Positions 16,502 through 25,901 of a stretch of 64,000 bases of DNA are shown here, in pieces. Every line of letters starts with the position of its first letter. Position 1 is the stretch's first letter. The notes beneath the pieces were generated by a model. That model was not told the DNA's origin. It did no database searches and saw nothing but the letters and a program-made list of their open reading frames with translations. The stretch is from positions 620,001 through 684,000 of the forward strand of contig NZ_JAUYHK010000016.1 of the NCBI RefSeq assembly GCF_030690045.1, in the 5' to 3' direction. Source of the DNA: Thalassospira sp. (lineage in GTDB: Bacteria > Pseudomonadota > Alphaproteobacteria > Rhodospirillales > Thalassospiraceae). A program made the position numbers and the translations under genes.

Positions 16502-18238
16502 ATGTCGCATCAAGGTCGATCTTCCCGGCAGAAATCCCGTGAACAGGGCGTGCTGGCGCAAGCCCTTCGGGCGGTGCGCGGGGCGTTTTTGTCGGTCGGG
16601 GTGCTTAGCGGTATTGCCAATTTGCTGATGCTGACCGGGCCGCTTTTCATGTTGCAGGTCTATGACCGGGTTCTGGCAAGCCGCAGCCTGCCGACCCTGA
16701 CCGCGTTGATCGTGCTGGTGGCGGTTTTATATGTGTTTCTGGGGGCGGTGGATGCGTTGCGGGCCCGCATGCTGGTGCGGATCGGCTGGCGGGTGGATGA
16801 ACAGCTGGGCGCAAATGCCCTTGCCGCCACCCTTGATCAGGCCCTGAAACCCGGTGGTGAAACCGCCCGTCCCCTGCATGATCTGGATCAGATCCGGCAG
16901 TTTCTGGGTGGGGCCGGGCCAATGGCAATTTGCGACATGCCGTGGATGCCGTTATTTGTCGGGATTATTTTTGCCTTTCACCCGTGGCTGGGCGTTATGG
17001 CACTAGCGGGCGGGGTGATTTTGGTGGTGCTGACCCTGATCAGCGAAATGGCAACCCGCAAACAGGTTGAGGCAATGAACGGGCAGGCCGCCCGGCGCAG
17101 CACCCTGATTGAGGCCGGGCGCCGCAATGCCGAGGCGATTCGCGCCATGGGCATGACCGGTGCCTTTACCCGGCGCTGGGCGCAATTGCATCAGGATTAT
17201 CTGACCGATAACAACCGGGTGGGCGACGTCAATTCAACCTTTACCGCCTATATCAAGGTGATCCGCCTTGCCATGCAGTCGGGGGTTCTGGCGCTGGGCG
17301 CGTGGCTGGCGATTATGCAGGAAGTCTCGCCCGGTGCGATGATCGCCGCCTCGATCCTGACCGCGCGGGCCCTGGCTCCGGTTGAACAGGCGATTGGCAA
17401 TTGGCGCGGCTTTATTGCCGCCCGGCAATCACATCATCGTCTGGAAAAAATTCTGGGCGTTGCGGCACGCAAGGATGATCCGATGCCTCTGCCCGCCCCG
17501 GTGCAAAAACTGGAAGTCGCCAATTTGGCAGTGCGGGCTCCCGGTGTGTCCGGCGGTCAAAATAATGGCCGCATTCTGGTGCGGATTGCCGATGTGCGGT
17601 TGCGCGCCGGGGATGGTCTTGGCGTGATCGGGCCCAGTGGATCGGGCAAATCGACCTTTGGCCGGGCGCTGGTGGGGATTGGTTCCTTGCAAAGCGGAAC
17701 GATCCGCCTTGACGGGGCGGAATTGCATCATTGGGACCCGGACCGCCTGGGGCGGCATATCGGTTATTTGCCGCAGGATGTGGAATTGTTTGACGATAGT
17801 GTGGCGGCCAATATCGCCCGTCTGGATCCGGATGCTCCGGCCGATGCAGTGGTCGATGCCGCCCGGCAGGCCGGGGTTCATGACATGATTCTGGGTCTGC
17901 CTGACGGTTATGATACCCGGATCGGGGTAGGCGGAGCCACCCTTTCGGGTGGGCAGCGCCAACGGATCGGGCTGGCCCGCGCCCTGTATGGCGACCCGTT
18001 CCTGATTGTGCTGGATGAACCCAATGCCAGTCTGGATGCCGAGGGTGAACATGCCCTGACCCATGCAATTGCCGGGGCGCGTCGGCGCGGGGCGATTGTG
18101 GTGCTGATTGCCCATCGTCCGGCGGTGCTGGCGGCGGTCAATCTGGCGATGGTTATTCAGGACGGGCGGCAGGTCGCCCTTGGTGCCCGTGACGATATCC
18201 TGCGTAAAACCATGCGCCCGCTGGAGGAAAGCGCATGA
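16502..18238 (+). CDS. hasD: type I secretion ABC transporter, HasD-like
   Basis: This 578-residue half-transporter has a membrane domain at about 25-310 and a nucleotide-binding domain at about 330-570. Walker A is GPSGSGKS, the ABC signature LSGGQRQR, and Walker B LIVLDEPNASLD. It lacks an N-terminal C39 peptidase domain, so it belongs to the PrtD/HasD group that exports substrates with uncleaved C-terminal signals, matching HasA just upstream. I chose the ATG at 16502; a GTG eleven codons earlier is open and neither has a strong ribosome-binding site. The stop overlaps the adaptor gene (ATGA). Confidence 0.88.
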   Translation: MSHQGRSSRQKSREQGVLAQALRAVRGAFLSVGVLSGIANLLMLTGPLFMLQVYDRVLASRSLPTLTALIVLVAVLYVFLGAVDALRARMLVRIGWRVDEQLGANALAATLDQALKPGGETARPLHDLDQIRQFLGGAGPMAICDMPWMPLFVGIIFAFHPWLGVMALAGGVILVVLTLISEMATRKQVEAMNGQAARRSTLIEAGRRNAEAIRAMGMTGAFTRRWAQLHQDYLTDNNRVGDVNSTFTAYIKVIRLAMQSGVLALGAWLAIMQEVSPGAMIAASILTARALAPVEQAIGNWRGFIAARQSHHRLEKILGVAARKDDPMPLPAPVQKLEVANLAVRAPGVSGGQNNGRILVRIADVRLRAGDGLGVIGPSGSGKSTFGRALVGIGSLQSGTIRLDGAELHHWDPDRLGRHIGYLPQDVELFDDSVAANIARLDPDAPADAVVDAARQAGVHDMILGLPDGYDTRIGVGGATLSGGQRQRIGLARALYGDPFLIVLDEPNASLDAEGEHALTHAIAGARRRGAIVVLIAHRPAVLAAVNLAMVIQDGRQVALGARDDILRKTMRPLEESA

Positions 18239-19599
18239 CATTTATCGGATCTAACTCCCAAAAACCGTCCGGTGATGACCGGGAAATTTCGACTTTGTCC
18301 CCAATCAGCCCGGCGGCAAGATCGTTGCGGAATCATATGGTGTTTGGAGTCGGGGTGGTGGTGCTGATGGCGGCGGGGCTTGCGGGCTGGCTTGCGGTGG
18401 CGCAACTGTCCGGGGCGGTGGTCGCCAGCGGCAAGATGGTAGTGGATAGCAACGTCAAGGATGTTCAGCATCCCGACGGTGGAATTGTCGGTGAAATCAG
18501 GGTGCGGGATGGCGACCGGGTGGCGGCGGGCGATTTGCTGATGCGCCTTGATGATACCATGGCACGCGCCAGCCTTGCCATTACCGAAAGCCAGATCGAT
18601 GCGCTCAGTGCCCGGCGCATGCGGCTGATCGCGGAACGGGACGGGGCGGATGACCTGACCCTGCCCGCCGTCTTTGCCGGCCGGCAGGATGACCCGGCGG
18701 TTGCCGAACTGGTGGCCGCCGAACGCAGCCTGTTTGCCGCCCGGCGCGCCAGTCTGGATGCCAAAAAACAGCAATTGCAGCAACGTTTGTTGCAACTGGG
18801 CGAAACCGTGGTCGGGATGACGGCGCAAAAACAGGCCAAGGAAGAAGAAAGCCGCCACATTGTCGATGAGTTGGGCGGGTTGGAGATGTTGTATGACAAA
18901 CAACTGGTGCCGATTACCCGTGTCGCGGCCTTGCGCCGGGAAAAGGCCAGCCTTGCCGGGCAAAGTGGCGAACTGATTGCCAATATTGCCGGGACCGGCA
19001 TGCAGATTGCCGAAACTGAAATTGCGATTTTGCAACTGGATCAGGACCGTCAGACCGAAATCCTGACCGAATTGTCCGATATTGACCCGCAACTGGCCGA
19101 ACTGATGCAAAAACAGATCGCCCTGCGCGACCAGTTGCGCCGCATCGATATTCGCGCCCCCTATGATGGCACGATCTATCAGATGGCGGTGCATACGGTG
19201 GGTGGCGTTGTGGCGGCGGGCGACCGGATCATGGGGATCGTACCCGACAATGATGAACTGGTGATCGAGGCCCAGTTACGCCCGCAAGACATTGATCAGG
19301 TCCTGCCGGGGCAACCGGCGATGCTGCGCTTTACCGCCTTTAACCAGCGCACAACACCGGAACTCGATGGCCGGGTGTCGGTGGTGGCGGCCGATCTCAC
19401 CCGCGATGATCTGACCGGCGAGATGTTTTACAGCGTACGCATCAGGATCGATGCCGGTGAAATCAGCCGTCTGGGCACACAAAGCCTGATGCCGGGCATG
19501 CCGGTCGAGGCCTTTATTGCAACCGGTGAACGCACCGCCCTCAGTTATCTGTTCAAACCGCTCAGCGACCAGTTTGCCCGTGCCTTCCGCGAGGACTGA
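18235..19599 (+). CDS. hasE: type I secretion membrane-fusion protein, HasE-like
   Basis: This 454-residue HlyD/PrtE-family adaptor bridges HasD to an outer-membrane TolC-type channel. A short cytoplasmic N-terminus leads into one membrane helix at about 38-60 (FGVGVVVLMAAGLAGWLAVA). A lipoyl half (VVASGKMVVDSNVKDVQHPDGG) and a long alpha-helical hairpin with coiled-coil character at about 100-280 (KKQQLQQRLLQLGETV) follow. The second lipoyl half and a beta-barrel (IRAPYDGTIYQMAVHTVGGVV) come last. The start overlaps the hasD stop by four bases. No hasF/tolC gene is present here, as is common, so a housekeeping TolC probably completes the channel. Confidence 0.88.
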   Translation: MTFIGSNSQKPSGDDREISTLSPISPAARSLRNHMVFGVGVVVLMAAGLAGWLAVAQLSGAVVASGKMVVDSNVKDVQHPDGGIVGEIRVRDGDRVAAGDLLMRLDDTMARASLAITESQIDALSARRMRLIAERDGADDLTLPAVFAGRQDDPAVAELVAAERSLFAARRASLDAKKQQLQQRLLQLGETVVGMTAQKQAKEEESRHIVDELGGLEMLYDKQLVPITRVAALRREKASLAGQSGELIANIAGTGMQIAETEIAILQLDQDRQTEILTELSDIDPQLAELMQKQIALRDQLRRIDIRAPYDGTIYQMAVHTVGGVVAAGDRIMGIVPDNDELVIEAQLRPQDIDQVLPGQPAMLRFTAFNQRTTPELDGRVSVVAADLTRDDLTGEMFYSVRIRIDAGEISRLGTQSLMPGMPVEAFIATGERTALSYLFKPLSDQFARAFRED

Positions 19600-19623
19600 T
19601 TTTAAGCCGTATCTCAGAAATCG

Positions 19624-19660
19624 TTATCTGCCATTCGTCTCAGATAAAAGAGAGATTATC
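19624..19660 (+). promoter_or_regulatory. overlapping inverted repeats upstream of the heme oxygenase gene
   Basis: TTATCTG (19624-19630) and CAGATAA (19641-19647) are perfect complements. Overlapping them, GATAA and TTATC bound an 18-base segment (19643-19660) that resembles the outer arms of a Fur box. It may be an iron operator or a hasE 3' hairpin. No T-run follows, so a terminator is unlikely. Confidence 0.35.
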
Positions 19661-19691
19661 CCGTTTAAAATCCAGCAATAAAGGGACGATA

Positions 19692-20291
19692 ATGCACAGC
19701 GATGTTCTTGAGTGCGCCGAACTGCCGCCACGGGTGGCGCGGTTAAAGCAGGAAACCACCAGCAACCATCAAAAAATTGATGATATGGTGATGGCGATGG
19801 ACCCGTTTGCCAGCCGCGCCAATTACATCCGGTTTCTGACGATGCAATACCGGTTTCACCGGGCGATGAAGCCGCTTTATGATGCGCCGGATTTGAATGT
19901 GCAATTGCCGGGATTGGTGGCGCGGGCCCGGTTCGACGCGGTATCAGCCGATTTGGCTGATTTGGGGGTCACGACCCTTTCCGATATGCCCGGTGACACC
20001 ATTGCGGCACAGGGGGCAAGTCGTCTGGGCTGGCTTTATGTATGCGAAGGATCGTCGCTGGGGGCGGCCTTTTTGTTAAAAGCCGCCGCCGCACTGAATT
20101 TGAACGAGGAATTCGGGGCACGGCATCTGGCCGGGCATACCGAAGGACGTGGCAAGCACTGGCGCGGATTTGTCGATCAGATGAATAATTTGCGGCTGGA
20201 TCAGGCCGAAGAATCGTCGGTGATTGCCGGGGCGGTATCGGCATTCGATTTTTTTCGCCGCCTGCTTGAATCGGATCGGGTGCAGGCCTGA
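19692..20291 (+). CDS. biliverdin-producing heme oxygenase
   Basis: This 199-residue HemO/BphO-type heme oxygenase opens heme to biliverdin, CO and ferrous iron in the cytoplasm. The proximal heme ligand is His26 in TSNHQKID, and the distal glycine-rich helix is EGSSLGAAF at about 119-127. The RGKHWRGFVDQMN segment resembles PigA/HemO enzymes. It lies 92 bases after hasE and is the natural last step of the imported-heme pathway. ATG 19692 has AAAGGGACG behind it. No bacteriophytochrome gene is adjacent, so a role in iron release is favoured over chromophore supply. Confidence 0.88.
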   Translation: MHSDVLECAELPPRVARLKQETTSNHQKIDDMVMAMDPFASRANYIRFLTMQYRFHRAMKPLYDAPDLNVQLPGLVARARFDAVSADLADLGVTTLSDMPGDTIAAQGASRLGWLYVCEGSSLGAAFLLKAAAALNLNEEFGARHLAGHTEGRGKHWRGFVDQMNNLRLDQAEESSVIAGAVSAFDFFRRLLESDRVQA

Positions 20292-20348
20292 TCCTCAAAA
20301 ATCGTCAAAGCCCGCGGTTGAAAAGGGCCTGACGATCAGGATCGTGAC

Positions 20349-20377
20349 TTGATTTCTGCGAAAACTGGCGGTATAAG
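20349..20377 (+). promoter_or_regulatory. promoter of the rimP-nusA operon
   Basis: TTGATT (20349-20354) and TATAAG (20372-20377) are separated by 17 bp, a good sigma-70-like match. Initiation near 20384 would give a leader of about 60-75 bases that contains the hairpin at 20405-20431. Confidence 0.6.
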
Positions 20378-20404
20378 GCCGCCAAGCTTTTTGTAATTTC
20401 GGAC

Positions 20405-20431
20405 AAAGAGTGGGCCTCGGCCCGCTCTTTT
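20405..20431 (+). terminator. terminator-type hairpin in the rimP leader
   Basis: AAAGAGTGGGC and GCCCGCTCTTT form an 11-bp stem (one G-T pair) with the tetraloop CTCG and then T-rich sequence. It ends only 15-27 bases before the rimP start. It can terminate the heme operon and, if the promoter at 20349-20377 is real, attenuate the rimP-nusA operon. Confidence 0.75.
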
Positions 20432-20445
20432 GTGCATTCTGGGGT

Positions 20446-20997
20446 ATGGCTCGCTATATGGCTGAACTGATCGGACAACAGTTAAAAGACCCTTTGATGG
20501 TGCGGATCGCGGAAATTATTGAACCGTCGATCAATGCGCTGGGGTTTGAACTGGTGCGGATTTCCATCATGGGGAAAGACACGCAGATTCTTCAGATCAT
20601 GGCCGACCGCGCGGATGGTCAGGGCAGCATCAATGTTGAAAATTGTGCGGAAATCAGCCGTACGGTTTCGGCATTGCTGGATGTCGAAGACCCGATCTCG
20701 GGCGCCTATACCCTCGAAGTCAGTTCACCGGGCATTGACCGCCCGCTGTCACGGCGCAAGGATTTTGAAAACTGGCGCGGTTTTGAAGCAAAGGTCGAGA
20801 TGGTGGTGGCGGTTGATGGCCGTCGCCGTTTCAGCGGAAAGCTGGATGGAATTGAAAATGATGCGGTCGCCCTGATTGTCGATGGCGAACGCGAATTGTT
20901 GCCGTTGGCCGATATCGCCAAGTCGAAACTTGTGCTGTCGGATGAATTGATCGCGTATGTCACCGGCCCCGGTCGCGCTGACAAGAACGCTGAATAG
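20446..20997 (+). CDS. rimP: ribosome maturation factor RimP
   Basis: This protein of about 183 residues (180 if the ATG at 20458 is used) is required for 30S subunit maturation. It has the RimP alpha-beta N-terminal domain (EIIEPSINALGFELVRISI, then INVENCAEISRTVSALLDVEDPI and YTLEVSSPGIDRPL) and the C-terminal SH3-like domain (GRRRFSGKLDGIEND). It opens the conserved rimP-nusA-ylxR-infB-rbfA-truB-rpsO operon. Two ATGs four codons apart are equally plausible; a GGGGT lies directly before the first and 12 bases before the second. Confidence 0.92.
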   Translation: MARYMAELIGQQLKDPLMVRIAEIIEPSINALGFELVRISIMGKDTQILQIMADRADGQGSINVENCAEISRTVSALLDVEDPISGAYTLEVSSPGIDRPLSRRKDFENWRGFEAKVEMVVAVDGRRRFSGKLDGIENDAVALIVDGERELLPLADIAKSKLVLSDELIAYVTGPGRADKNAE

Positions 20998-21006
20998 AGG
21001 CTGGAA

Positions 21007-22563
21007 ATGGAAACAACTTCGGGAATGCCGCGTCCGGAACTTTTGCAGGTGGCCGATGCCGTCGCCCGCGAAAAGGGCATTGATCGTGATGAAGTCCTTG
21101 GTGCGATGGAACAGGCCATTCAAAAGGCCGGTCGTTCCAGATATGGTCACGAGCATGACATCCGCGCCCATATCGACCGCAAAACCGGCGAAATCAAGCT
21201 GGCGCGCTATGTCGAGGTGACCAACGACATCGAAAATGATTTCACCCAGATGTCGCTGGAAGAAGCCCGCCTGCGCAATGAAAAGATCGAGCTGGGCGAA
21301 TTTTTGGTTGATCCGTTGCCGCCGATTGATTTTGGCCGCATCGCCGCCCAGACCGCCAAGCAGGTCATTGTGCAAAAAGTGCGCGATGCTGAACGCGAAC
21401 GCCAGTTTGACGAATACAAGGACCGCATCGGCGAAGTCATTAACGGTCTGGTCAAGCGCGTTGAATTTGGCAATGTTCTGGTCGATATCGGTCGCACCGA
21501 AGCCATTCTGCGCCGCGAAGAGCTGATCCCGCGCGAAACCGTGCGTCAGGGGGACCGGGTTCGCGCCCTGATCCTGGATGTCCGTCGCGAACAGCGCGGG
21601 CCGCAGATTTTCCTGTCCCGCACCCATCCGACTTTCATGGCAAAACTTTTTGCCCAGGAAGTTCCGGAAATTTATGATAATATCATCGAGATCAAATCGG
21701 TTGCCCGCGATCCGGGTTCCCGTGCCAAGATTTCGGTACAGTCATCCGATCATTCGATTGATCCGGTCGGGGCCTGTGTCGGTATGCGCGGGTCGCGCGT
21801 GCAGGCGGTGGTTGCCGAATTGCAGGGTGAAAAAATCGATATCATCCAGTGGTCGGAAGACCCGGCAACGTTTGTCGTCAATGCCCTTGCCCCGGCAGAA
21901 GTCAGCAAGGTCGTGCTGGATGAAGAAGCCAACCGCATCGAAGTGGTGGTGCCTGATGACCAGCTCAGCCTGGCCATTGGTCGTCGCGGTCAGAATGTGC
22001 GTCTGGCCTCGCAATTGACCGGCTGGGATATTGATATTCTGACCGAAGAAGATGAAAGCGAACGCCGTCAGGAAGAATCACGCAAACGGGCAGAAATGTT
22101 CGTCAAGGCGCTTGATGTTGACGAAGTCATTGCCCATCTTCTGGTCGCCGAAGGCTTTACCTCGGTTGAGGAAGTTGGCTATGTGCCGCTGGCCGAATTG
22201 TCGGAAATCGAAGGTTTTGAAGCCGAGATCGCCGAAGAACTGCGCAATCGTGCGCGCAGCTATCTGGCCGAAGAAGCCGAACGTCTGCAAAAACGCCGTG
22301 AAGAACTTGGGGTCGATGACGCGCTTGTCGAATTCCCGGGATTGTCACTGGCGGTTGTTGTCAAGTTGGGCGAAAACGGCGTTAAAACCGTTGAAGATTT
22401 CGCCGATCTTGCCAGTGACGAGCTGATTGAATTTGCCGGGGATGCCGACACCATCACCATGGATCAGGCCAATGACCTGATTATGGCGGCGCGTCGTGCC
22501 GAAGGCTGGTTTGATGATCTTGAAGCCGAAGGCGAAACCGAAGATCAGGGCGACAAAGCCTGA
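21007..22563 (+). CDS. nusA: transcription termination/antitermination protein NusA
   Basis: This 518-residue RNA polymerase-binding factor is of typical length. It has an N-terminal NusA domain (1-125), an S1 domain (about 130-200, RQGDRVRALILDVRREQRGPQ), two KH domains (about 200-350, with GACVGMRGSRVQAV and LAIGRRGQNVRLAS), and C-terminal acidic helix-hairpin repeats. The start lies nine bases after the rimP stop, behind GAGGCTGGA. In E. coli NusA represses its own operon, so the hairpin ahead of rimP is a natural place for feedback here; that is inference. Confidence 0.95.
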   Translation: METTSGMPRPELLQVADAVAREKGIDRDEVLGAMEQAIQKAGRSRYGHEHDIRAHIDRKTGEIKLARYVEVTNDIENDFTQMSLEEARLRNEKIELGEFLVDPLPPIDFGRIAAQTAKQVIVQKVRDAERERQFDEYKDRIGEVINGLVKRVEFGNVLVDIGRTEAILRREELIPRETVRQGDRVRALILDVRREQRGPQIFLSRTHPTFMAKLFAQEVPEIYDNIIEIKSVARDPGSRAKISVQSSDHSIDPVGACVGMRGSRVQAVVAELQGEKIDIIQWSEDPATFVVNALAPAEVSKVVLDEEANRIEVVVPDDQLSLAIGRRGQNVRLASQLTGWDIDILTEEDESERRQEESRKRAEMFVKALDVDEVIAHLLVAEGFTSVEEVGYVPLAELSEIEGFEAEIAEELRNRARSYLAEEAERLQKRREELGVDDALVEFPGLSLAVVVKLGENGVKTVEDFADLASDELIEFAGDADTITMDQANDLIMAARRAEGWFDDLEAEGETEDQGDKA

Positions 22564-22583
22564 TTGCGGATCGGAGGTCGACC

Positions 22584-23174
22584 ATGTCGCACCGTAAAGG
22601 CGGCAAGGATCGCGTGGAACCGGAACGCCGGTGCATTGTCACCGGCGAAGTCCGGGCGAAAGAAGATCTTCTCAGGGTTGTGATCGGCCCGGATGATACG
22701 GTCGTGCCCGATCTTGAGGAACGCCTGCCGGGACGGGGATTATGGTTGTGCCCGTCGCGGGATGTGGTAAATACCGCCTGTGCAAAAAATGCTTTTGCCC
22801 GGGCAGCCCGACAAAAAGTAGTGGTTGACCCGGCGCTGGCAGACCGGATCGAGCTTTTGCTGGTCAGGAAATGTATCGATCTGTTGTCGCTGGCGCGTCG
22901 TGCCGGACAGGCGGTTGCCGGGTATGAAAAGGTCCGCGCCCGCATCGACGAGGGGGCGGTAATGATATTGGCGGCGCGTGACGGTGCCGCAGACGGAAAA
23001 GGCAAGATCGCTGCGAAAGCATATGATCTGCCGGTCTTTTCCGTTCTGGATGCTGCCGAGATTGGCATGGCATTTGGCCGGGATCACGCAGTGCATGTGG
23101 CCGTTTCGCCGGGAGGACTGGCAGAACGGCTGGGCCGCTCGTTACAGCGGCTTGAAGGATTTCGCGCAGCCTGA
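22584..23174 (+). CDS. ylxR: YlxR/DUF448 RNA-binding protein fused to an L7Ae-like domain
   Basis: This 196-residue protein has two parts. A DUF448/YlxR domain at about 10-90 has the signature RRCIVTGEVRAKEDLLR and the GRGLWLCPSR turn. A ribosomal L7Ae/L30e-like domain lies at about 95-190 (LLSLARRAGQAVAGYEKV). The fusion is common in alphaproteobacteria, whereas Firmicutes encode YlxR and YlxQ separately. Position between nusA and infB is the conserved one. The ribosome-binding site GGAGG lies upstream of ATG 22584. Its cellular role remains poorly defined. Confidence 0.88.
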   Translation: MSHRKGGKDRVEPERRCIVTGEVRAKEDLLRVVIGPDDTVVPDLEERLPGRGLWLCPSRDVVNTACAKNAFARAARQKVVVDPALADRIELLLVRKCIDLLSLARRAGQAVAGYEKVRARIDEGAVMILAARDGAADGKGKIAAKAYDLPVFSVLDAAEIGMAFGRDHAVHVAVSPGGLAERLGRSLQRLEGFRAA

Positions 23175-23252
23175 AGGCAGGATGCGTCGAACAGACAGAC
23201 AGGGTCGGCAGGATGTGCCCACCCCGCAGGAAATGAGGAAGTTGGACGGATT

Positions 23253-25883
23253 ATGAGTGATCGCGATACGGAGCAGAAGCCGCTGAGCCTCAATCGACCG
23301 AAAATTGAATTGCGCAAAACGGTCGAGGCTGGGCAGGTACGTCAAAGCTTCTCGCATGGACGGTCCAAAGCTGTGACCGTTGAAGTGCGCAAGAAGCGGA
23401 CATTCGAGAAAAACGACTCCGGCCGCTTCCGCGAAGTGAAAAAGGACGAGCCGGTTGCCGAAAATGCACCGGCCCCGGTTGCAACGCCCGAACCGGTCAA
23501 GGAACAGCCGCGGGTTGTTGAAGACCACAGCCACCTGACCGACAGCGAACGCGCTGCGCGGATGGCTGCCCTGAAGGCAGCGGATGAACGCCGCAAGCAG
23601 GAAGAAGCCGAAGCCGCCGAGCGCGCCCGTCTGGATGCGATCAAAAAGGCCGAGGAAGATGCCCGCCTGAAACGCGAAGCCGCCCAAGCCGCTGCTGCTG
23701 CTCCGGTTTCTGCTGGGCGTGACGACGACGAGGCCGCGCCGGCCGCCGTTGCGCCGCGTCCGAAGGTGAAAAAACCCGAAGCCAAAAAAGCCGTCGCGGA
23801 AGACGTTATTCCGGGCGCACCGGCCGAACCGCTGGTGCCCGAAGAACGTCGCCGTTCGGCGCCGTCGGCGGCCAAGCCGAAAAGCCGCAAGGAACTGGAC
23901 GAAGAAGAAGCCCGCACCGCTGCTGCGCGCAAAAAAGCTGCCGAAGCCGATGCGGCCGGTCGTGGTACGCCGCGCGGCAAGGGAACGGAAGATGTCCGTC
24001 GTCGGGGCAAGCTGTCGATCAACACCGCAATGTCCGGTGATGAAGGCGGTCGCCGTCGTTCGATGGCGTCGATCAAGCGCCAGCAGGCCAAATCCAAGGC
24101 TCGCATGCATGGCGCGCAGAAGCCGAAAGAAAAAATCGTCCGTGACGTTAATATTCCGGACGTTATCACCGTTCAGGAACTTGCCAACCGTATGGCGGAA
24201 CGTGCGGCCGATGTGATCAAAAGCCTGATGGGTATGGGCGTGATGGCCACCATCAATCAAAGCCTTGATCCCGATACCGCGCAGCTGGTGGTCGAGGAAT
24301 TCGGCCATAACATGAAACGTGTGTCCGAGTCCGACGTTGAAGAAGCATTGGTCACGGCGGCAGATACCGCAGAACAGATGATTACCCGTCCGCCGGTCGT
24401 GACCGTGATGGGCCATGTTGACCACGGCAAGACTTCGTTGCTGGACGCTCTGCGCAAAACCGACGTTGTCAGTGGTGAAGCCGGTGGCATTACCCAGCAT
24501 ATCGGCGCCTATCAGGTGACGATGGCCAGCGGTGCCAAGATCACCTTCATCGATACGCCGGGCCACGCTGCTTTTACCGAAATGCGGTCGCGCGGTGCCA
24601 AGGTGACGGATATTGTGGTTCTGGTGGTGGCGGCTGATGACTCGGTCATGCCGCAAACCATCGAGGCGATCAACCACGCCAAGGCTGCCAATGTGCCGAT
24701 GATCATTGCGATCAACAAGATCGACAAGCCGGGCGCAAACCCGACCAAGGTGAAAACCGAACTGCTTCAGCACGAAGTCGTGGTCGAGGAAATGGGCGGC
24801 GAAACCCAGTGCGTTGAAGTGTCAGCCAAAACCGGCGACGGCCTGACCGATCTTGAAGAAATCATTCTGTTGCAGTCCGAAGTTCTGGATCTGCGCGCCA
24901 ACCCCAACCGTGTTGCCGATGGCGTTGTCGTCGAAGCCCGGATGGAAAAGGGCCGTGGTCCGGTGGCGACCGTTCTGGTGCAGCGCGGCACGCTCAATAA
25001 CGGTGACATCTTTGTCACCGGTGCGGAATGGGGCCGTGTTCGCGCCCTGGTCAATGACCATGGCGTGCGGGTCGATCATGCCGTGCCGGGTATGCCGGTC
25101 GAAGTAACCGGCCTGAACGGTGTGCCGTCGGCGGGTGATGACTTTGTGGTTGTCGAAACCGAAGCCAAGGCGCGTGAAGTTGCCGAATTCCGTCAGCGTC
25201 GTACCCGCGAACAGCAGGCCGCGACGATGAAGAAATCCGCCCTTGAAAACATGTTTTCAGGGACCGGTGACACCAAGGAACTGCCGATCGTCATTAAAGG
25301 CGACGTGCAGGGTTCGGTCGAGGCGCTTATTGGCACCTTGCAGAAACTGGGCAATGACGAAGTCAGTGTCCGCGTCCTGCATAGTGGCGTTGGCGGCATC
25401 AACGAATCCGACGTGACGCTGGCGCGGGCATCGAATGCCCTGATCATCGGCTTTAACGTGCGTGCTAACCAGCAGGCCCGTGAACAGTCGCGCCGCGACA
25501 ATGTCGATATCCGGTATTATTCGATCATTTATGACGTTGCCGATGATATCAAGCAGATGCTGACCGGCATGTTGTCGCCGGAAGTCCGCGAGAAGTTCCT
25601 GGGGTATGCACAGGTCCGCGAAGTGTTCACCATTTCCGGCAACAAGATTGCCGGTTGTATGATCACCGAAGGAACGGTCAAACGCGGTGCGGGTGTCCGC
25701 TTGCTGCGTGACGATGTGGTGATCCATAGTGGTGAACTTTCGACGCTCCGTCGTTTCAAGGACGAAGTCAAGGACGTCCGCGAAGGTTATGAATGCGGCA
25801 TGTCGTTTGCCAAATACAATGACCTTCAGGTGGGCGATGTGATTGAGTGCTTCGAACAGGAGGAAGTCGCTGTCCAGCTTTAA
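23253..25883 (+). CDS. infB: translation initiation factor IF-2
   Basis: This 876-residue GTPase places initiator tRNA on the 30S subunit. A long low-complexity N-terminal region (about 1-300) is rich in Ala, Glu, Lys and Arg and is typical for alphaproteobacteria. The G domain has G1 [10 protein letters not shown]3 DTPGH and G4 NKID. Domains II, III and IV follow, ending in [12 protein letters not shown]. The ATG at 23253 has GAGGAAG upstream at slightly long spacing. The frame-shifted open frames opposite this gene are composition effects. Confidence 0.96.
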   Translation: MSDRDTEQKPLSLNRPKIELRKTVEAGQVRQSFSHGRSKAVTVEVRKKRTFEKNDSGRFREVKKDEPVAENAPAPVATPEPVKEQPRVVEDHSHLTDSERAARMAALKAADERRKQEEAEAAERARLDAIKKAEEDARLKREAAQAAAAAPVSAGRDDDEAAPAAVAPRPKVKKPEAKKAVAEDVIPGAPAEPLVPEERRRSAPSAAKPKSRKELDEEEARTAAARKKAAEADAAGRGTPRGKGTEDVRRRGKLSINTAMSGDEGGRRRSMASIKRQQAKSKARMHGAQKPKEKIVRDVNIPDVITVQELANRMAERAADVIKSLMGMGVMATINQSLDPDTAQLVVEEFGHNMKRVSESDVEEALVTAADTAEQMITRPPVVTVMGHVDHGKTSLLDALRKTDVVSGEAGGITQHIGAYQVTMASGAKITFIDTPGHAAFTEMRSRGAKVTDIVVLVVAADDSVMPQTIEAINHAKAANVPMIIAINKIDKPGANPTKVKTELLQHEVVVEEMGGETQCVEVSAKTGDGLTDLEEIILLQSEVLDLRANPNRVADGVVVEARMEKGRGPVATVLVQRGTLNNGDIFVTGAEWGRVRALVNDHGVRVDHAVPGMPVEVTGLNGVPSAGDDFVVVETEAKAREVAEFRQRRTREQQAATMKKSALENMFSGTGDTKELPIVIKGDVQGSVEALIGTLQKLGNDEVSVRVLHSGVGGINESDVTLARASNALIIGFNVRANQQAREQSRRDNVDIRYYSIIYDVADDIKQMLTGMLSPEVREKFLGYAQVREVFTISGNKIAGCMITEGTVKRGAGVRLLRDDVVIHSGELSTLRRFKDEVKDVREGYECGMSFAKYNDLQVGDVIECFEQEEVAVQL

Positions 25884-25901
25884 GGTGGCGCAGCGATACT
25901 T

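Noticed and set aside
23455-23990. Repeats in the 5' third of infB
   Set aside because: Low-complexity Ala/Glu/Lys coding sequence typical for IF-2 N-termini of this group, not a mobile or regulatory repeat.
23142-24773. 543-codon minus-strand open frame opposite infB
   Set aside because: The long repetitive Ala/Glu/Lys coding region of infB leaves stop codons rare on the other strand; composition shows a shadow, not a gene.
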